A stretch of DNA of 8,799 nt from Candidatus Thiodiazotropha sp. (ex Gloverina cf. vestifex) (GCA_025656435.1 JAHXHT010000084.1:1-8799); one strand, 5' to 3'. Shown: positions 1 through 6,625, counted from the stretch's first letter. Notes: generated by a model not told the origin, from the letters alone. Numbers and translations: made by a program.

Positions 1-84
1 CGGGGCATAACGGCTGTCGCGTTGGCGAGTCGATTTTGGGGACTCGGATGTCCCAAAATCTTTCACGAGGTAGCGACACGCTTG
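1..84 (+). repeat. Left copy of 84-bp terminal inverted repeat
   Basis: Bases 1-84 are the exact reverse complement of bases 8714-8797 (84 of 84 by reading). The match stops at base 85. The unit is itself structured. GATTTT (32-37) plus GGGAC (39-43) can pair with GTCCC (50-54) plus AAAATC (55-60), bulging G38. TGTCGC (15-20) can pair with GCGACA (73-78). CGAGTC (26-31) can instead pair with GACTCG (41-46), which excludes the first hairpin. No transposase or other mobility gene lies in the window, so the class of repeat is unknown. It may be a dispersed non-coding repeat at which the assembly broke. It sits directly against the truncated chemoreceptor gene. Confidence 0.9.
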
Positions 85-91
85 GTCTGCC

Positions 92-589
92 GTGATGGAT
101 GCCACATCGGGTTTTCAGGGACAGATCTCCAACTCCATTGATATGATCAGCCAACAACTGGACAACTCAAAATCGATGGAAGCGGCAATCTCCTCAACCG
201 CTCTGCGCAGTTTTGTAGAACTGGCCAAACTCGATCACCTGATCTACAAGTTCGGTATCTATAAGGCCTTCATGGGACTCACCACGACCAAACCCGATGC
301 ACTTCCTGATCACAGGCATTGCCGTCTCGGGGATTGGTACTACCAAGGTGAGGGGCAGGCCTGTTTCTCTCAACTACCCGGGTATCGAGAGATTGAGGCA
401 CCCCATAAACAAGTGCACGAACAAGGCAAGCTCGCACTCACGCTACATAGCAAGGGTGACTGGGGGGCGGGTGTACAGGCCGTCTCTGCGATGGAGAGCG
501 CGAGCATGGAAGTACTCTCGCATCTGGAAGGACTCGCCAGGGCCGGAGAGGCTGATTCCCAGATTCTCTGCACAGATGAAATGCATTAA
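92..589 (+). CDS. 5'-truncated chemoreceptor C-terminus with CZB zinc-binding domain
   Basis: This is the C-terminal 165 residues of a methyl-accepting chemotaxis-type protein ending in a chemoreceptor zinc-binding (CZB) domain. The four expected zinc ligands are visible: His49 in KLDH, Cys77 in the HCRLGDWYY motif, and His105 and His109 in APHKQVH. The family is known to sense zinc or oxidants such as hypochlorous acid through this 3His/1Cys site. Residues 1-40 look like the linker that normally follows the signalling hairpin, which is absent along with any sensor or membrane part. The frame is open back to a TAG at 71-73 inside the repeat (reading RHAWSAV before Met2). The GTG at 92 and ATG at 95 have no Shine-Dalgarno sequence, so the gene is cut off by the repeat rather than starting here. 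Its stop shares bases with the sufE stop. The CZB assignment is firm; whether any product is made is doubtful. Confidence 0.85.
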   Translation: MMDATSGFQGQISNSIDMISQQLDNSKSMEAAISSTALRSFVELAKLDHLIYKFGIYKAFMGLTTTKPDALPDHRHCRLGDWYYQGEGQACFSQLPGYREIEAPHKQVHEQGKLALTLHSKGDWGAGVQAVSAMESASMEVLSHLEGLARAGEADSQILCTDEMH

Positions 590-1035
590 AGCTGTTTAGT
601 GCTCAGCAGCACTTGCTGATACGACGGCAGCACAGAGGCTCTTTCGAGCATCTTCTCGACAATCGCATAGATACCGACGTGCCGATTCGGACTGAGATGC
701 TCCTCAAGATGCAGGCGCTTGAAGAGACTATCCACATCGATACTACGTATCTCTTCCAGGGAGCGGTAAGAGAGCAGATCGATCAGCAACGCCAGCACAC
801 CTTTGATAATCGCTGTGTCACAGTCGCCGATGAAACGTATCAGTGCAGGATCTTCAGGAACTTGCTGAGCTGCCACGTGGACCGTACTCATACAGGGCTT
901 GACCCAATTTTCGTTTGTTTTAAGGGCCTCGGACATCGCTGGCAGATCTTCGCCGATGGCAATCAGATACTCATAGCGGGCATCCCAGTCTTCGAGAAAC
1001 TCGAAGGCATCCACGATCTCATCGATTTCACTCAT
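586..1035 (-). CDS. sufE: SufE-family sulfur acceptor
   Basis: A 149-residue SufE-type protein that would accept persulfide sulfur from a cysteine desulfurase and pass it to SufB. The start at 1035 (MSEIDEI) is chosen over an upstream in-frame start at 1134 because that one would run inside sufA, and because GGAG lies just upstream of 1035. The acceptor cysteine is Cys48 in VKPCMSTVHV. In well-known SufE proteins this motif reads GC followed by a few residues and V-W, so Pro47 and His53 are departures. The C-terminal SPNRHVGIYAIVEKM stretch matches the family's conserved helix region. It is the last gene of the operon, 28 bases after sufA. The expected partner desulfurase SufS is not encoded here. 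CsdE-like function with another desulfurase is possible. Confidence 0.9.
   Translation of the reverse strand: MSEIDEIVDAFEFLEDWDARYEYLIAIGEDLPAMSEALKTNENWVKPCMSTVHVAAQQVPEDPALIRFIGDCDTAIIKGVLALLIDLLSYRSLEEIRSIDVDSLFKRLHLEEHLSPNRHVGIYAIVEKMLERASVLPSYQQVLLSTKQL
598..613. other. Small perfect hairpin at the 3' end of sufE
   Basis: AGTGCT (598-603) and AGCACT (608-613) form a 6-bp stem with a 4-base loop, within the last codons of sufE and just past the convergent chemoreceptor stop. Neither strand has a run of T after it, so it is not a standard intrinsic terminator. It is the only candidate structure between the two convergent genes. Confidence 0.3.
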
Positions 1036-1063
1036 AGGTATCTCCGGACCGGTTCTACAAGCA

Positions 1064-1390
1064 TCAAACGCTGAAGGATTCTCCACAGCCGCACATCTCC
1101 TTGATATTGGGATTGATGAAATCGAAACCCTCATTGAGGATATTGGTTTTGACGAAATCGATGGTCATACCGTCAACCAAGGGCAGACTCGCACTATCGA
1201 CCACAACCTTCAAACCCATGGTTTCGAATACCTGGTCATCGTCTTCAATCGTATCGGCGTAGTCGACCTGGTAGGCGAAACCGGTGCATCCACTCTTTTT
1301 TGTTCCCAAACGCAACCCAACACTTTGCGGTCTCTGTGAAAGCATTTTTTCGACATGTCGAGCAGCTCGCTCAGTAAATTCAATCGCCAT
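1064..1390 (-). CDS. sufA: A-type iron-sulfur carrier (SufA/IscA/ErpA family)
   Basis: A 108-residue HesB/IscA-fold protein that receives iron-sulfur clusters from the SufBCD scaffold and delivers them to apoproteins. The three ligand cysteines of the family are present: Cys35 in KSGCTGFAY, and Cys100 and Cys102 in the C-terminal CGCGE motif. Length is normal. The start is well supported by a perfect AGGAGGT (1398-1404) seven bases upstream, the strongest ribosome binding site of the operon. The 116-base gap to sufT contains an eight-T run on the transcribed strand (1455-1462), but I see no convincing hairpin or promoter there. The exact subfamily (SufA, IscA or ErpA) cannot be settled by eye; the symbol follows the operon context. 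Confidence 0.92.
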   Translation of the reverse strand: MAIEFTERAARHVEKMLSQRPQSVGLRLGTKKSGCTGFAYQVDYADTIEDDDQVFETMGLKVVVDSASLPLVDGMTIDFVKTNILNEGFDFINPNIKEMCGCGESFSV

Positions 1391-1506
1391 AGTTACTACC
1401 TCCTGCAGTTGGTTGAGAGCATCTCTGAATTCTCTTCTCAGTCACCAAACCGACAAAAAAAACAAGCTCAATCAGTTCGACCCAACAGAATGGGACGTGT
1501 TCACCG

Positions 1507-1821
1507 TTAAAGCATACCAAGCTGAAGCAACGCCTCCTCGCTCATTCGCTCCTGCGTCCACGGAGGATCCCAAACCAGTCTGACCGTGGCATCGCTGACA
1601 CCCGGTACTCCATCGATGACCCGCCCCACTTCATGAGGCAGGGTACCTGCCACCGGACAGGCGGGTGCGGTCAGTGTCATATCCACTTCCACCACACCCG
1701 ATTCGTCAACTTCGATTCGGTAGATCAAACCCAGATCATAGATATTGACCGGGATCTCCGGATCGTAGACCGTACGCAGTGCCTCGATGATTTGCGCTTG
1801 ATTCAGCATCTTCCCCGCCAC
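1507..1821 (-). CDS. sufT: SUF-associated DUF59 (MIP18-like) protein, SufT type
   Basis: A 104-residue single-domain DUF59 protein of the kind found in SUF operons, where it helps mature iron-sulfur proteins. The family hallmarks are DPEIPVNIYDLGLIY (residues 20-34) and MTLTAPACPV with the conserved Cys55. The C-terminal WDPPWT and MSEEA motifs (about 84-97) are typical of the SUF-associated subgroup. Start is uncertain: GTG at 1821 has AGGG five bases upstream and lies one base after the sufD stop. The ATG at 1809 gives the more usual MLNQAQI start, but with poorer ribosome-binding-site spacing. Cysteine desulfurase sufS often sits between sufD and this gene in related operons; here there is no room for it. 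Confidence 0.88.
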   Translation of the reverse strand: MAGKMLNQAQIIEALRTVYDPEIPVNIYDLGLIYRIEVDESGVVEVDMTLTAPACPVAGTLPHEVGRVIDGVPGVSDATVRLVWDPPWTQERMSEEALLQLGML

Positions 1822-1822
1822 A

Positions 1823-3124
1823 CTAACCCTGCATCTGTTGTCGTATGACTTCAGCCAGTTGAAGTCTCAGGGTTTCGTTTTCGAATCGATCGATCACCTC
1901 ACTCGCGAACCCAAGGCACAACAGATGGCGCGCCCGCTGCTCGTCAAGCCCCCGGGAACGTAAATAAAAGACTGCCTGAGGATCGAGTTGTCCCACCGTC
2001 GTGCCATGACTGCACTGCACGTCATCAGCAAGAATCACCAACTGCGGTTTAGTATCGATCTCCGCCTGGCGCGACAGCATTAGATTGGCATTGTGCAGAT
2101 GCGCACGACTCTTCTGTGCCTGTTCACGAACCTGTATCAACCCGTCAAATACCGCTTTGCCGGCACCGTGTAATATGCCTCTAAAATTTTCTCGACTGTC
2201 GCAACGCGGCACTGCATGATCCACATCGAGATGAAAATCAGTCAGTTGCCCATCACCCGCTAAATAGATCCCATCCAGTTCACAGCTGGCACCCTGATCC
2301 AAAAAACGGTTATGGATGACTGTGCGGGACCAGGCGGCACCGACCGCAGCATTGATACCATGGTAGTAAGCATCTGCCTGCAGGCCGAGATGGATGTCGC
2401 TCAAATGATAGGCTGTAGGACTCTCGTGCTGAACCCGCTGATGGGTCAGTCTCGCACCTTGTGCCAGGAAGATTTCACACATCAGGTTGTTAAAATAGGC
2501 CGCTTCATCCAGCGCCACATAGCGTTCGATCAGACTAGCCGAGGCGCTAGCTTCAAGCATGACCAAGTGACGGCTTCTTAAAGCCTGCCTCTCTGCACTT
2601 TTTGTCGCCACATGCAGCAACTCAATAGGCTGATCAAGTTGGGTCTCGGCTGCAATACGAATGACAGCACCATCATGGACTGTGGCGAGATTCAGCGCAG
2701 CAAATCCATGATCACCAAGACCCGATAATTTACCTATCGCTTGCAAAACCGCACGATCGGATGCAGCCATCGCAGATTGCAGATTTCCAACACTAATCCC
2801 CGTCGTTTTACAGCTGGAGAGGCCGGGCTGATAAACACCATCTACGAACACCAGACGCCCGGCTAAGGAATCCTGAAGAAACTGACGCATTACCGCATGT
2901 TCGGGAAACTCAGGTAACCTGTCTGATGTCTCAAAGCCCTGCTTGAGCAGACCCTCAATACCAGTATATTTCCATGCCTCGAGTTTGGCATGGGGAAAAC
3001 CGAGCTCTGTAAATCGCTTCGCGGCTGCTAATCTTTGAGCGGCGAGCCAGTCGCCTCCATCCTTTGACAGGTTTTCGATGTACCGCGTAACTGTCTCGCC
3101 ATAATCAATCAGCTGTTGATTCAT
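1823..3124 (-). CDS. sufD: SufD, scaffold subunit of the SufBC2D complex
   Basis: A 433-residue SufD of normal length, the partner of SufB in the scaffold on which iron-sulfur clusters are built. The C-terminal core has the family's most conserved segment, KSRAHLHNANLML followed by ADDVQCSHGTTVGQLD. There Cys371 and His373 correspond to the conserved CSHG; the His is the residue implicated in nascent cluster formation with SufB. The N-terminal WKYT region (about residues 51-54) also fits. Its ATG overlaps the sufC TGA by four bases (ATGA at 3121-3124), which suggests translational coupling. GGAGGAGG lies about seven bases upstream, inside sufC. Nothing suggests damage. Confidence 0.96.
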   Translation of the reverse strand: MNQQLIDYGETVTRYIENLSKDGGDWLAAQRLAAAKRFTELGFPHAKLEAWKYTGIEGLLKQGFETSDRLPEFPEHAVMRQFLQDSLAGRLVFVDGVYQPGLSSCKTTGISVGNLQSAMAASDRAVLQAIGKLSGLGDHGFAALNLATVHDGAVIRIAAETQLDQPIELLHVATKSAERQALRSRHLVMLEASASASLIERYVALDEAAYFNNLMCEIFLAQGARLTHQRVQHESPTAYHLSDIHLGLQADAYYHGINAAVGAAWSRTVIHNRFLDQGASCELDGIYLAGDGQLTDFHLDVDHAVPRCDSRENFRGILHGAGKAVFDGLIQVREQAQKSRAHLHNANLMLSRQAEIDTKPQLVILADDVQCSHGTTVGQLDPQAVFYLRSRGLDEQRARHLLCLGFASEVIDRFENETLRLQLAEVIRQQMQG

Positions 3125-3876
3125 GCGGCAGCCTCCTCCAACAGCCAGCCATAGCCTTTGGTTTCCAGCTCCAACGCTAACTCCTTTCCACCAGAACGAA
3201 TAATGCGGCCAGCCGCCAGTACATGCACATGATCCGGTTCGATATATTCCAGCAATCGTTGGTAGTGGGTCACGACAATCATCGAGCGTTCCGGAGAACG
3301 CAGCAGATTGACCCCATCGGCCACCGTGCGCAGCGCATCGATATCGAGTCCTGAATCGGTCTCATCAAGGATTGCCAGATAGGGTTCCAGCATGGCCATT
3401 TGCAGGATTTCGTTGCGCTTCTTCTCACCACCGGAAAATCCCGCATTGACTGAACGCTTCAATAGCTTTTGATCAAACTTTACCGAACCGGCTTTCACTC
3501 GCACCAGCTTCATAAAGGAAACTGCGTCTATCTCCTCCTCATCACGAGACCTGCGGATGGCATTCATCGACTCACGCAAGAATGTCATGTTGTTCACACC
3601 CGGCAGTTCAACCGGGTATTGCATGGCGAGAAATATGCCTTGTTGTGCCCGCTCTTCAGTCTCCAGCGCCAACAGGTCTTGTCCTTTATAAAGAACCTCA
3701 CCGCCCGTTACCTCATATCCATCCCGACCCGACAGGATGTGTGCCAGCGTGCTTTTACCAGAACCGTTGGGGCCCATAATGGCATGAACCTCTCCGGCCT
3801 TCACATCCAGATCAACCCCCCTGAGGATCTCTTTGCTATCCACATTGGCAGTCAGATTCTTGATCGTTAACATCAT
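3121..3876 (-). CDS. sufC: SufC, ABC-type ATPase of the SUF complex
   Basis: A 251-residue cytosolic ABC ATPase that drives conformational change of the SufB-SufD scaffold. All nucleotide-binding motifs are present: Walker A GPNGSGKST (35-43), Q-loop Gln86, signature SGGEKKR (148-154), Walker B ending in Asp171-Glu172, D-loop SGLDID, and H-loop His204. The EKKR after the signature glycine pair and the ETDSGLDID run are typical of SufC rather than of transporters. No membrane partner is encoded nearby. Two adjacent ATG codons (3876 and 3873) are possible starts; GAGG lies five or eight bases upstream of them, so either is acceptable. It follows sufB by 33 bases and overlaps sufD by four. Confidence 0.97.
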   Translation of the reverse strand: MMLTIKNLTANVDSKEILRGVDLDVKAGEVHAIMGPNGSGKSTLAHILSGRDGYEVTGGEVLYKGQDLLALETEERAQQGIFLAMQYPVELPGVNNMTFLRESMNAIRRSRDEEEIDAVSFMKLVRVKAGSVKFDQKLLKRSVNAGFSGGEKKRNEILQMAMLEPYLAILDETDSGLDIDALRTVADGVNLLRSPERSMIVVTHYQRLLEYIEPDHVHVLAAGRIIRSGGKELALELETKGYGWLLEEAAA

Positions 3877-3909
3877 TACAACCTCATTTAAATCATTTGT
3901 GTCCAGGAT

Positions 3910-5355
3910 CTAACCCACTGCACCTTCAAGACTGACAGCAAGTAACTTCTGTGCCTCCACGGCAAACTCCATTGGCAATTCGTTGAACACCTCTTTACAG
4001 AAACCGTTGATGATCATCGACACCGCATCCTCTTCCGACAGGCCCCGTTGGCGGCAATAAAAAAGCTGATCTTCACTCACTTTTGAAGTCGTTGCTTCAT
4101 GCTCTACCTGGGCTGTCGGATTCTTCACTTCTATATAGGGAAATGTGTGGGCGGCACAACGATCACCGATCAACAAGGAATCACACTGAGTATGATTGCG
4201 CGCATTCTCGGCCTTGGCTGCCACCCGTACCAATCCACGATATGCATTACTGCCGCGCATGGCTGAGATACCCTTGGAGACAATCGTACTACGACTGTTC
4301 TCACCGATATGAATCATCTTGGTACCGGTATCCGCCTGTTGCATCCCCTTTGTTACTGCCACTGAGTAAAACTCACCCACCGTATCTTTACCGCGCAGGA
4401 TGCAACTGGGATATTTCCAGGTAACTGCTGAACCAGTCTCTACCTGAGTCCAAGAGATATGGGACCGATCACCTCGGCAGTCACCCCGCTTGGTGACAAA
4501 ATTGTAGATACCACCGCGCCCCTCGTTATCTCCCGGATACCAGTTTTGAACCGTGGAATACTTGATCCTGGCATCTTCCAACGCCACCAATTCGACCACG
4601 GCTGCATGCAGTTGATTCTCATCGCGCATGGGTGCAGTACAGCCCTCCAGATAGCTCACATGGCTGCGTTCCTCTGCAATTATCAAAGTGCGTTCAAACT
4701 GGCCGGTGTTCGCCTCATTGATACGGAAGTAGGTCGATAATTCCATCGGACATTTGACGTCTTTTGGAATAAAGACAAAAGTGCCATCACTGAACACTGC
4801 GCTGTTTAGCGCGGCAAAAAAATTATCCTTATGGGGCACCACACTACCCAGGTACTGTTGTACCAACTCAGGATATTCCCGAATTGCCTCAGACATGGAA
4901 CAGAAGATGACTCCGGCTTCAGCCAGATTTTTACGAAAGGTAGTGGCCACCGAGACACTGTCAAAAACCGCATCCACTGCCACACCTGCCAGGGCTTTCT
5001 GCTCATCGATGGGAGTGCCTAGTTTTTCGTAAGTTGCCAATAACTCAGGATCTACCTGATCAAGGTTATCCAGCAGCGGCTTCTTTTTGGGTGATGAGTA
5101 GTAAGAGATCGCTTGAAAATCAATCGGCGGATGCCTTACTTCGGCCCAGTTGGGTTCCCGCATGGTTAACCAATGGCGATAAGCAGTCAGGCGCTTTTCA
5201 AGCATCCACACGGGCTCTCTCTTACGCTCAGAGATTGTACGTATTACATCTTCGTCGAGCCCAGGCGGCAGGGTGTCAGATTCGATATCGGTCACGAAAC
5301 CCTGTGCGTATTCCGTCTCGACAAAATTTTCCATTTCTGTGTTGGGTAAGCCCAT
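3910..5355 (-). CDS. sufB: SufB, main scaffold subunit for Fe-S assembly
   Basis: A 481-residue SufB of normal length, the subunit that accepts persulfide sulfur from SufE and carries the nascent cluster. Cys391 in NHTQCDSLLIGDRC and Glu420 in VEHEATTSK correspond to the essential E. coli Cys405 and Glu434 (same 29-residue spacing). Cys239 in LEGCTAPMRD corresponds to the sulfur-accepting Cys254. The start at 5355 has GGAG seven bases upstream. It is the first intact gene of the operon. The roughly 290-base leader before it contains a degraded iscR-like relic and an IscR-type operator, so transcription is probably governed by iron-sulfur status through an IscR made elsewhere. Confidence 0.97.
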   Translation of the reverse strand: MGLPNTEMENFVETEYAQGFVTDIESDTLPPGLDEDVIRTISERKREPVWMLEKRLTAYRHWLTMREPNWAEVRHPPIDFQAISYYSSPKKKPLLDNLDQVDPELLATYEKLGTPIDEQKALAGVAVDAVFDSVSVATTFRKNLAEAGVIFCSMSEAIREYPELVQQYLGSVVPHKDNFFAALNSAVFSDGTFVFIPKDVKCPMELSTYFRINEANTGQFERTLIIAEERSHVSYLEGCTAPMRDENQLHAAVVELVALEDARIKYSTVQNWYPGDNEGRGGIYNFVTKRGDCRGDRSHISWTQVETGSAVTWKYPSCILRGKDTVGEFYSVAVTKGMQQADTGTKMIHIGENSRSTIVSKGISAMRGSNAYRGLVRVAAKAENARNHTQCDSLLIGDRCAAHTFPYIEVKNPTAQVEHEATTSKVSEDQLFYCRQRGLSEEDAVSMIINGFCKEVFNELPMEFAVEAQKLLAVSLEGAVG

Positions 5356-5401
5356 GTGAAACTCCAGTAATTCTTAAGTGTTTTGACTGTGCTACACGGT
5401 C

Positions 5402-5627
5402 ACACTGTTTTGTCTTAACTTGGCTAATCGTATTGACGATGACAGCGGCTGAGTCCGAGATAGAGACATAGCCCCTCTGCGAGTAACCCCGTAGAGAAAA
5501 AACCAGGCCCAGCAGGCTGGCCGAAATAAGCTGGAAGAGAATGCCAAACCCTATTTAAAAACACGGCCATGGCAAGCACAGGCCCACCACAACATCGGCC
5601 TGATAAGAGCTGTGAGTACAACTTCAT
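5402..5627 (-). pseudogene. Degraded iscR-like (Rrf2 family) relic in the suf leader
   Basis: The segment between the IscR-type operator and sufB is not an intact gene, but in pieces it reads like IscR. From the ATG at 5627 the first frame gives MKLYS, then GR, GGPV-LA, and NRVWHSLPAYFGQ. These align in order with IscR's M(K/R)LTSKGR, GPVPLA and ERQGISLSYLEQ. After the CAG at about 5519 the match moves to the next frame: LLGLVFSLRG, GYVSIS, D, V-I-V-N-T-I-S-Q-V, then Cys. This parallels GLVSSVRG, GGY, and the V-I-AVDE-C segment. About 15 residues are missing near the start, about 6 before GLV, and the whole C-terminal third with the remaining cluster cysteines. The alignment was made by eye against IscR from memory. 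Position and operator agree with it. Confidence 0.58.
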
Positions 5628-5659
5628 GAATACATCCCCGGCATAAATCGGCCGCTACA

Positions 5660-5687
5660 AATCTAATAACATTAGTAATATAGTCAG
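5660..5687 (-). promoter_or_regulatory. Possible sigma-70 promoter for the suf operon
   Basis: On the - strand, CTGACT (5687-5682) resembles a -35 box and TAGATT (5665-5660) a -10 box, with a 16-base spacer; each matches four of six consensus positions. It overlaps the IscR-type operator, the arrangement expected for repression. An alternative with TTGCAA as -35 and TATTAC as -10 is shifted upstream. The start point cannot be fixed; the leader to sufB would be about 290 bases. Confidence 0.35.
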
Positions 5688-5691
5688 GTAT
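5667..5691 (-). promoter_or_regulatory. IscR-type (type 1) operator upstream of suf
   Basis: Read on the - strand, the first 16 bases, ATACCTGACTATATTA, fit the E. coli type 1 IscR consensus (ATASYYGACTRWWWYA) at every position. The second half-site is weaker. Overall 20 of 25 positions fit the consensus as I remember it. It lies 40 bases upstream of the relic's ATG and overlaps promoter-like hexamers. Type 1 sites are bound by cluster-loaded IscR in known systems, giving repression when clusters are plentiful. No functional iscR is present in this window. Confidence 0.55.
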
Positions 5692-5920
5692 TATGTTTTG
5701 CAAGCGTTAAACCCAAGCGAAAATCAGGGAAAATCCAGTAAGAAAAAAGAAGGGGAAATAATAAGTTATGGAATCAGTCAGTTAGCAAACCACGCTTCAA
5801 ATGAGCCTGCTCAATACCGCTTATCCCACAGGGACATGAGGCCGTGCCTCATTGAACTGAAAGAGACTAGCTCAGACTGATAAAAAAACCTGAAAAGCCC
5901 TTAACAAGCGCTGAGCTTCC
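5692..5920. other. Intergenic region upstream of the suf promoter, with a perfect hairpin
   Basis: No credible gene. A small + strand frame at 5698-5880 starts at a TTG without a ribosome binding site and has no recognisable sequence. The region holds a perfect 7-bp inverted repeat, ATGAGGC (5836-5842) and GCCTCAT (5846-5852), with a 3-base loop. No T-run follows it on either strand. A seven-A run at 5881-5887 (T-run on the - strand), 34 bases past the stop of the 234-aa gene, lacks a strong stem before it. Between them they may end transcription of that gene, but neither is a clear terminator. Confidence 0.4.
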
Positions 5921-6625
5921 TTAGACTTTAGGTCGACTGTTGAGGTATCTCACCCCTTCGGAGATAAGTCTTTCGAAGACGAATTTACTTTTACCTTCGG
6001 TAGATATCCCCAGACTACCCAACATATCGAACAGCTCATCGATGAAAGAGTCGGACAGGTGATGCCACTCTTTTGTATAATCCACGCCCTTTTGTTTGGC
6101 GAGTAAACAGGAGAGCGCTCCCACTGTGCGGGGCAGATCCTCCTCTCTCTCCAGCTTTTTTGAATGGGGAATAGATTCCGCCTCGGCGCCCGCCGGACTG
6201 AGACCGAACCTGTCACAGATTCTCACCAGATCCGATTCTCGGAAGTAGATACTGGATGGATAGTCCAGGTCGTTTTCACGTGAACTCTCGCCACCAATAC
6301 CGATGCTCAACTCATCATCAAAAACAATGAACTTCTCCAGCAGTTCCTTGGTAAAACTGCCGTTGATCGCCATAAAACCATTGACCAGTGCGCTGTTACA
6401 GCCCACTGGCATATGACTTCTCAGATCTTTGACATCGGCCGGATAGAGCCGCAGGAAACCGTTGACATGGACACGGTCATAGGATTTCTCACCCATCTCC
6501 ACAGAAGCGAAGCCACTATATTGGAAATAGAGTTCATCAGTTTCATTCAGAACACCCTCATCCCCCACATAGCGGCAGGCCTCATCCCAGGATAAAAAGC
6601 GTTCATTTCTGACCATCTCAGACAT
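5921..6625 (-). CDS. Uncharacterised 234-residue protein
   Basis: I do not recognise this gene. It is soluble-looking, acidic, and has no signal peptide or membrane segment. The start at 6625 is supported by GGAAGG six bases upstream; Met4 is a weaker alternative. The N-terminal half (to about residue 110) contains YFQYSGFASVEMG and FLRLYPADVKDLRS. A middle YFRESDLVRICDRFG (about 126-140) resembles a short helical recognition segment. After a charged linker, LPRTVGALSCLLAKQKG leads into a helical end with GISTEGKSKFVFERLISEG. That last part recalls the C-terminal domain of some proteobacterial hypothetical proteins and prophage regulators, with a possible winged-helix character; this is a weak impression. 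It has the same orientation as suf but is separated by about 230 bases and the suf promoter, so it is probably its own unit. Confidence 0.75.
   Translation of the reverse strand: MSEMVRNERFLSWDEACRYVGDEGVLNETDELYFQYSGFASVEMGEKSYDRVHVNGFLRLYPADVKDLRSHMPVGCNSALVNGFMAINGSFTKELLEKFIVFDDELSIGIGGESSRENDLDYPSSIYFRESDLVRICDRFGLSPAGAEAESIPHSKKLEREEDLPRTVGALSCLLAKQKGVDYTKEWHHLSDSFIDELFDMLGSLGISTEGKSKFVFERLISEGVRYLNSRPKV

Noticed and set aside
11..80. Integron attC site, CRISPR repeat or group II intron end within the terminal repeat
   Set aside because: The attC core boxes do not fit, there is no spaced array, and no domain V-like hairpin was found.
613..1074. Open + strand frame of about 150 codons opposite sufE
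   Set aside because: It lies wholly antisense to a firmly identified SufE and its peptide has no recognisable family or plausible ribosome binding site.
1391..1506. Internal terminator or separate promoter between sufT and sufA
   Set aside because: There is an eight-T run on the transcribed strand but no adequate stem before it, and only poor promoter-like hexamers follow it.
3469..3870. Open + strand frame opposite sufC
   Set aside because: It is the complement of conserved SufC nucleotide-binding motifs and has no features of its own.
5034..5471. Open + strand frame opposite the sufB 5' end
   Set aside because: It is antisense to sufB and runs into the leader; the peptide shows no domain, and coding signals all belong to the opposite strand.
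5424..5627. 67-residue - strand frame as a small gene of its own
   Set aside because: The peptide makes no sense as an intact protein, and its ordered fragments match IscR with a frame change, so it is better treated as part of the relic.
5881..5920. Intrinsic terminator of the 234-aa gene
   Set aside because: The T-run is present on the - strand, but the only nearby stem (AAGC/GCTT) is four base pairs and separated from the T-run by about 17 bases.
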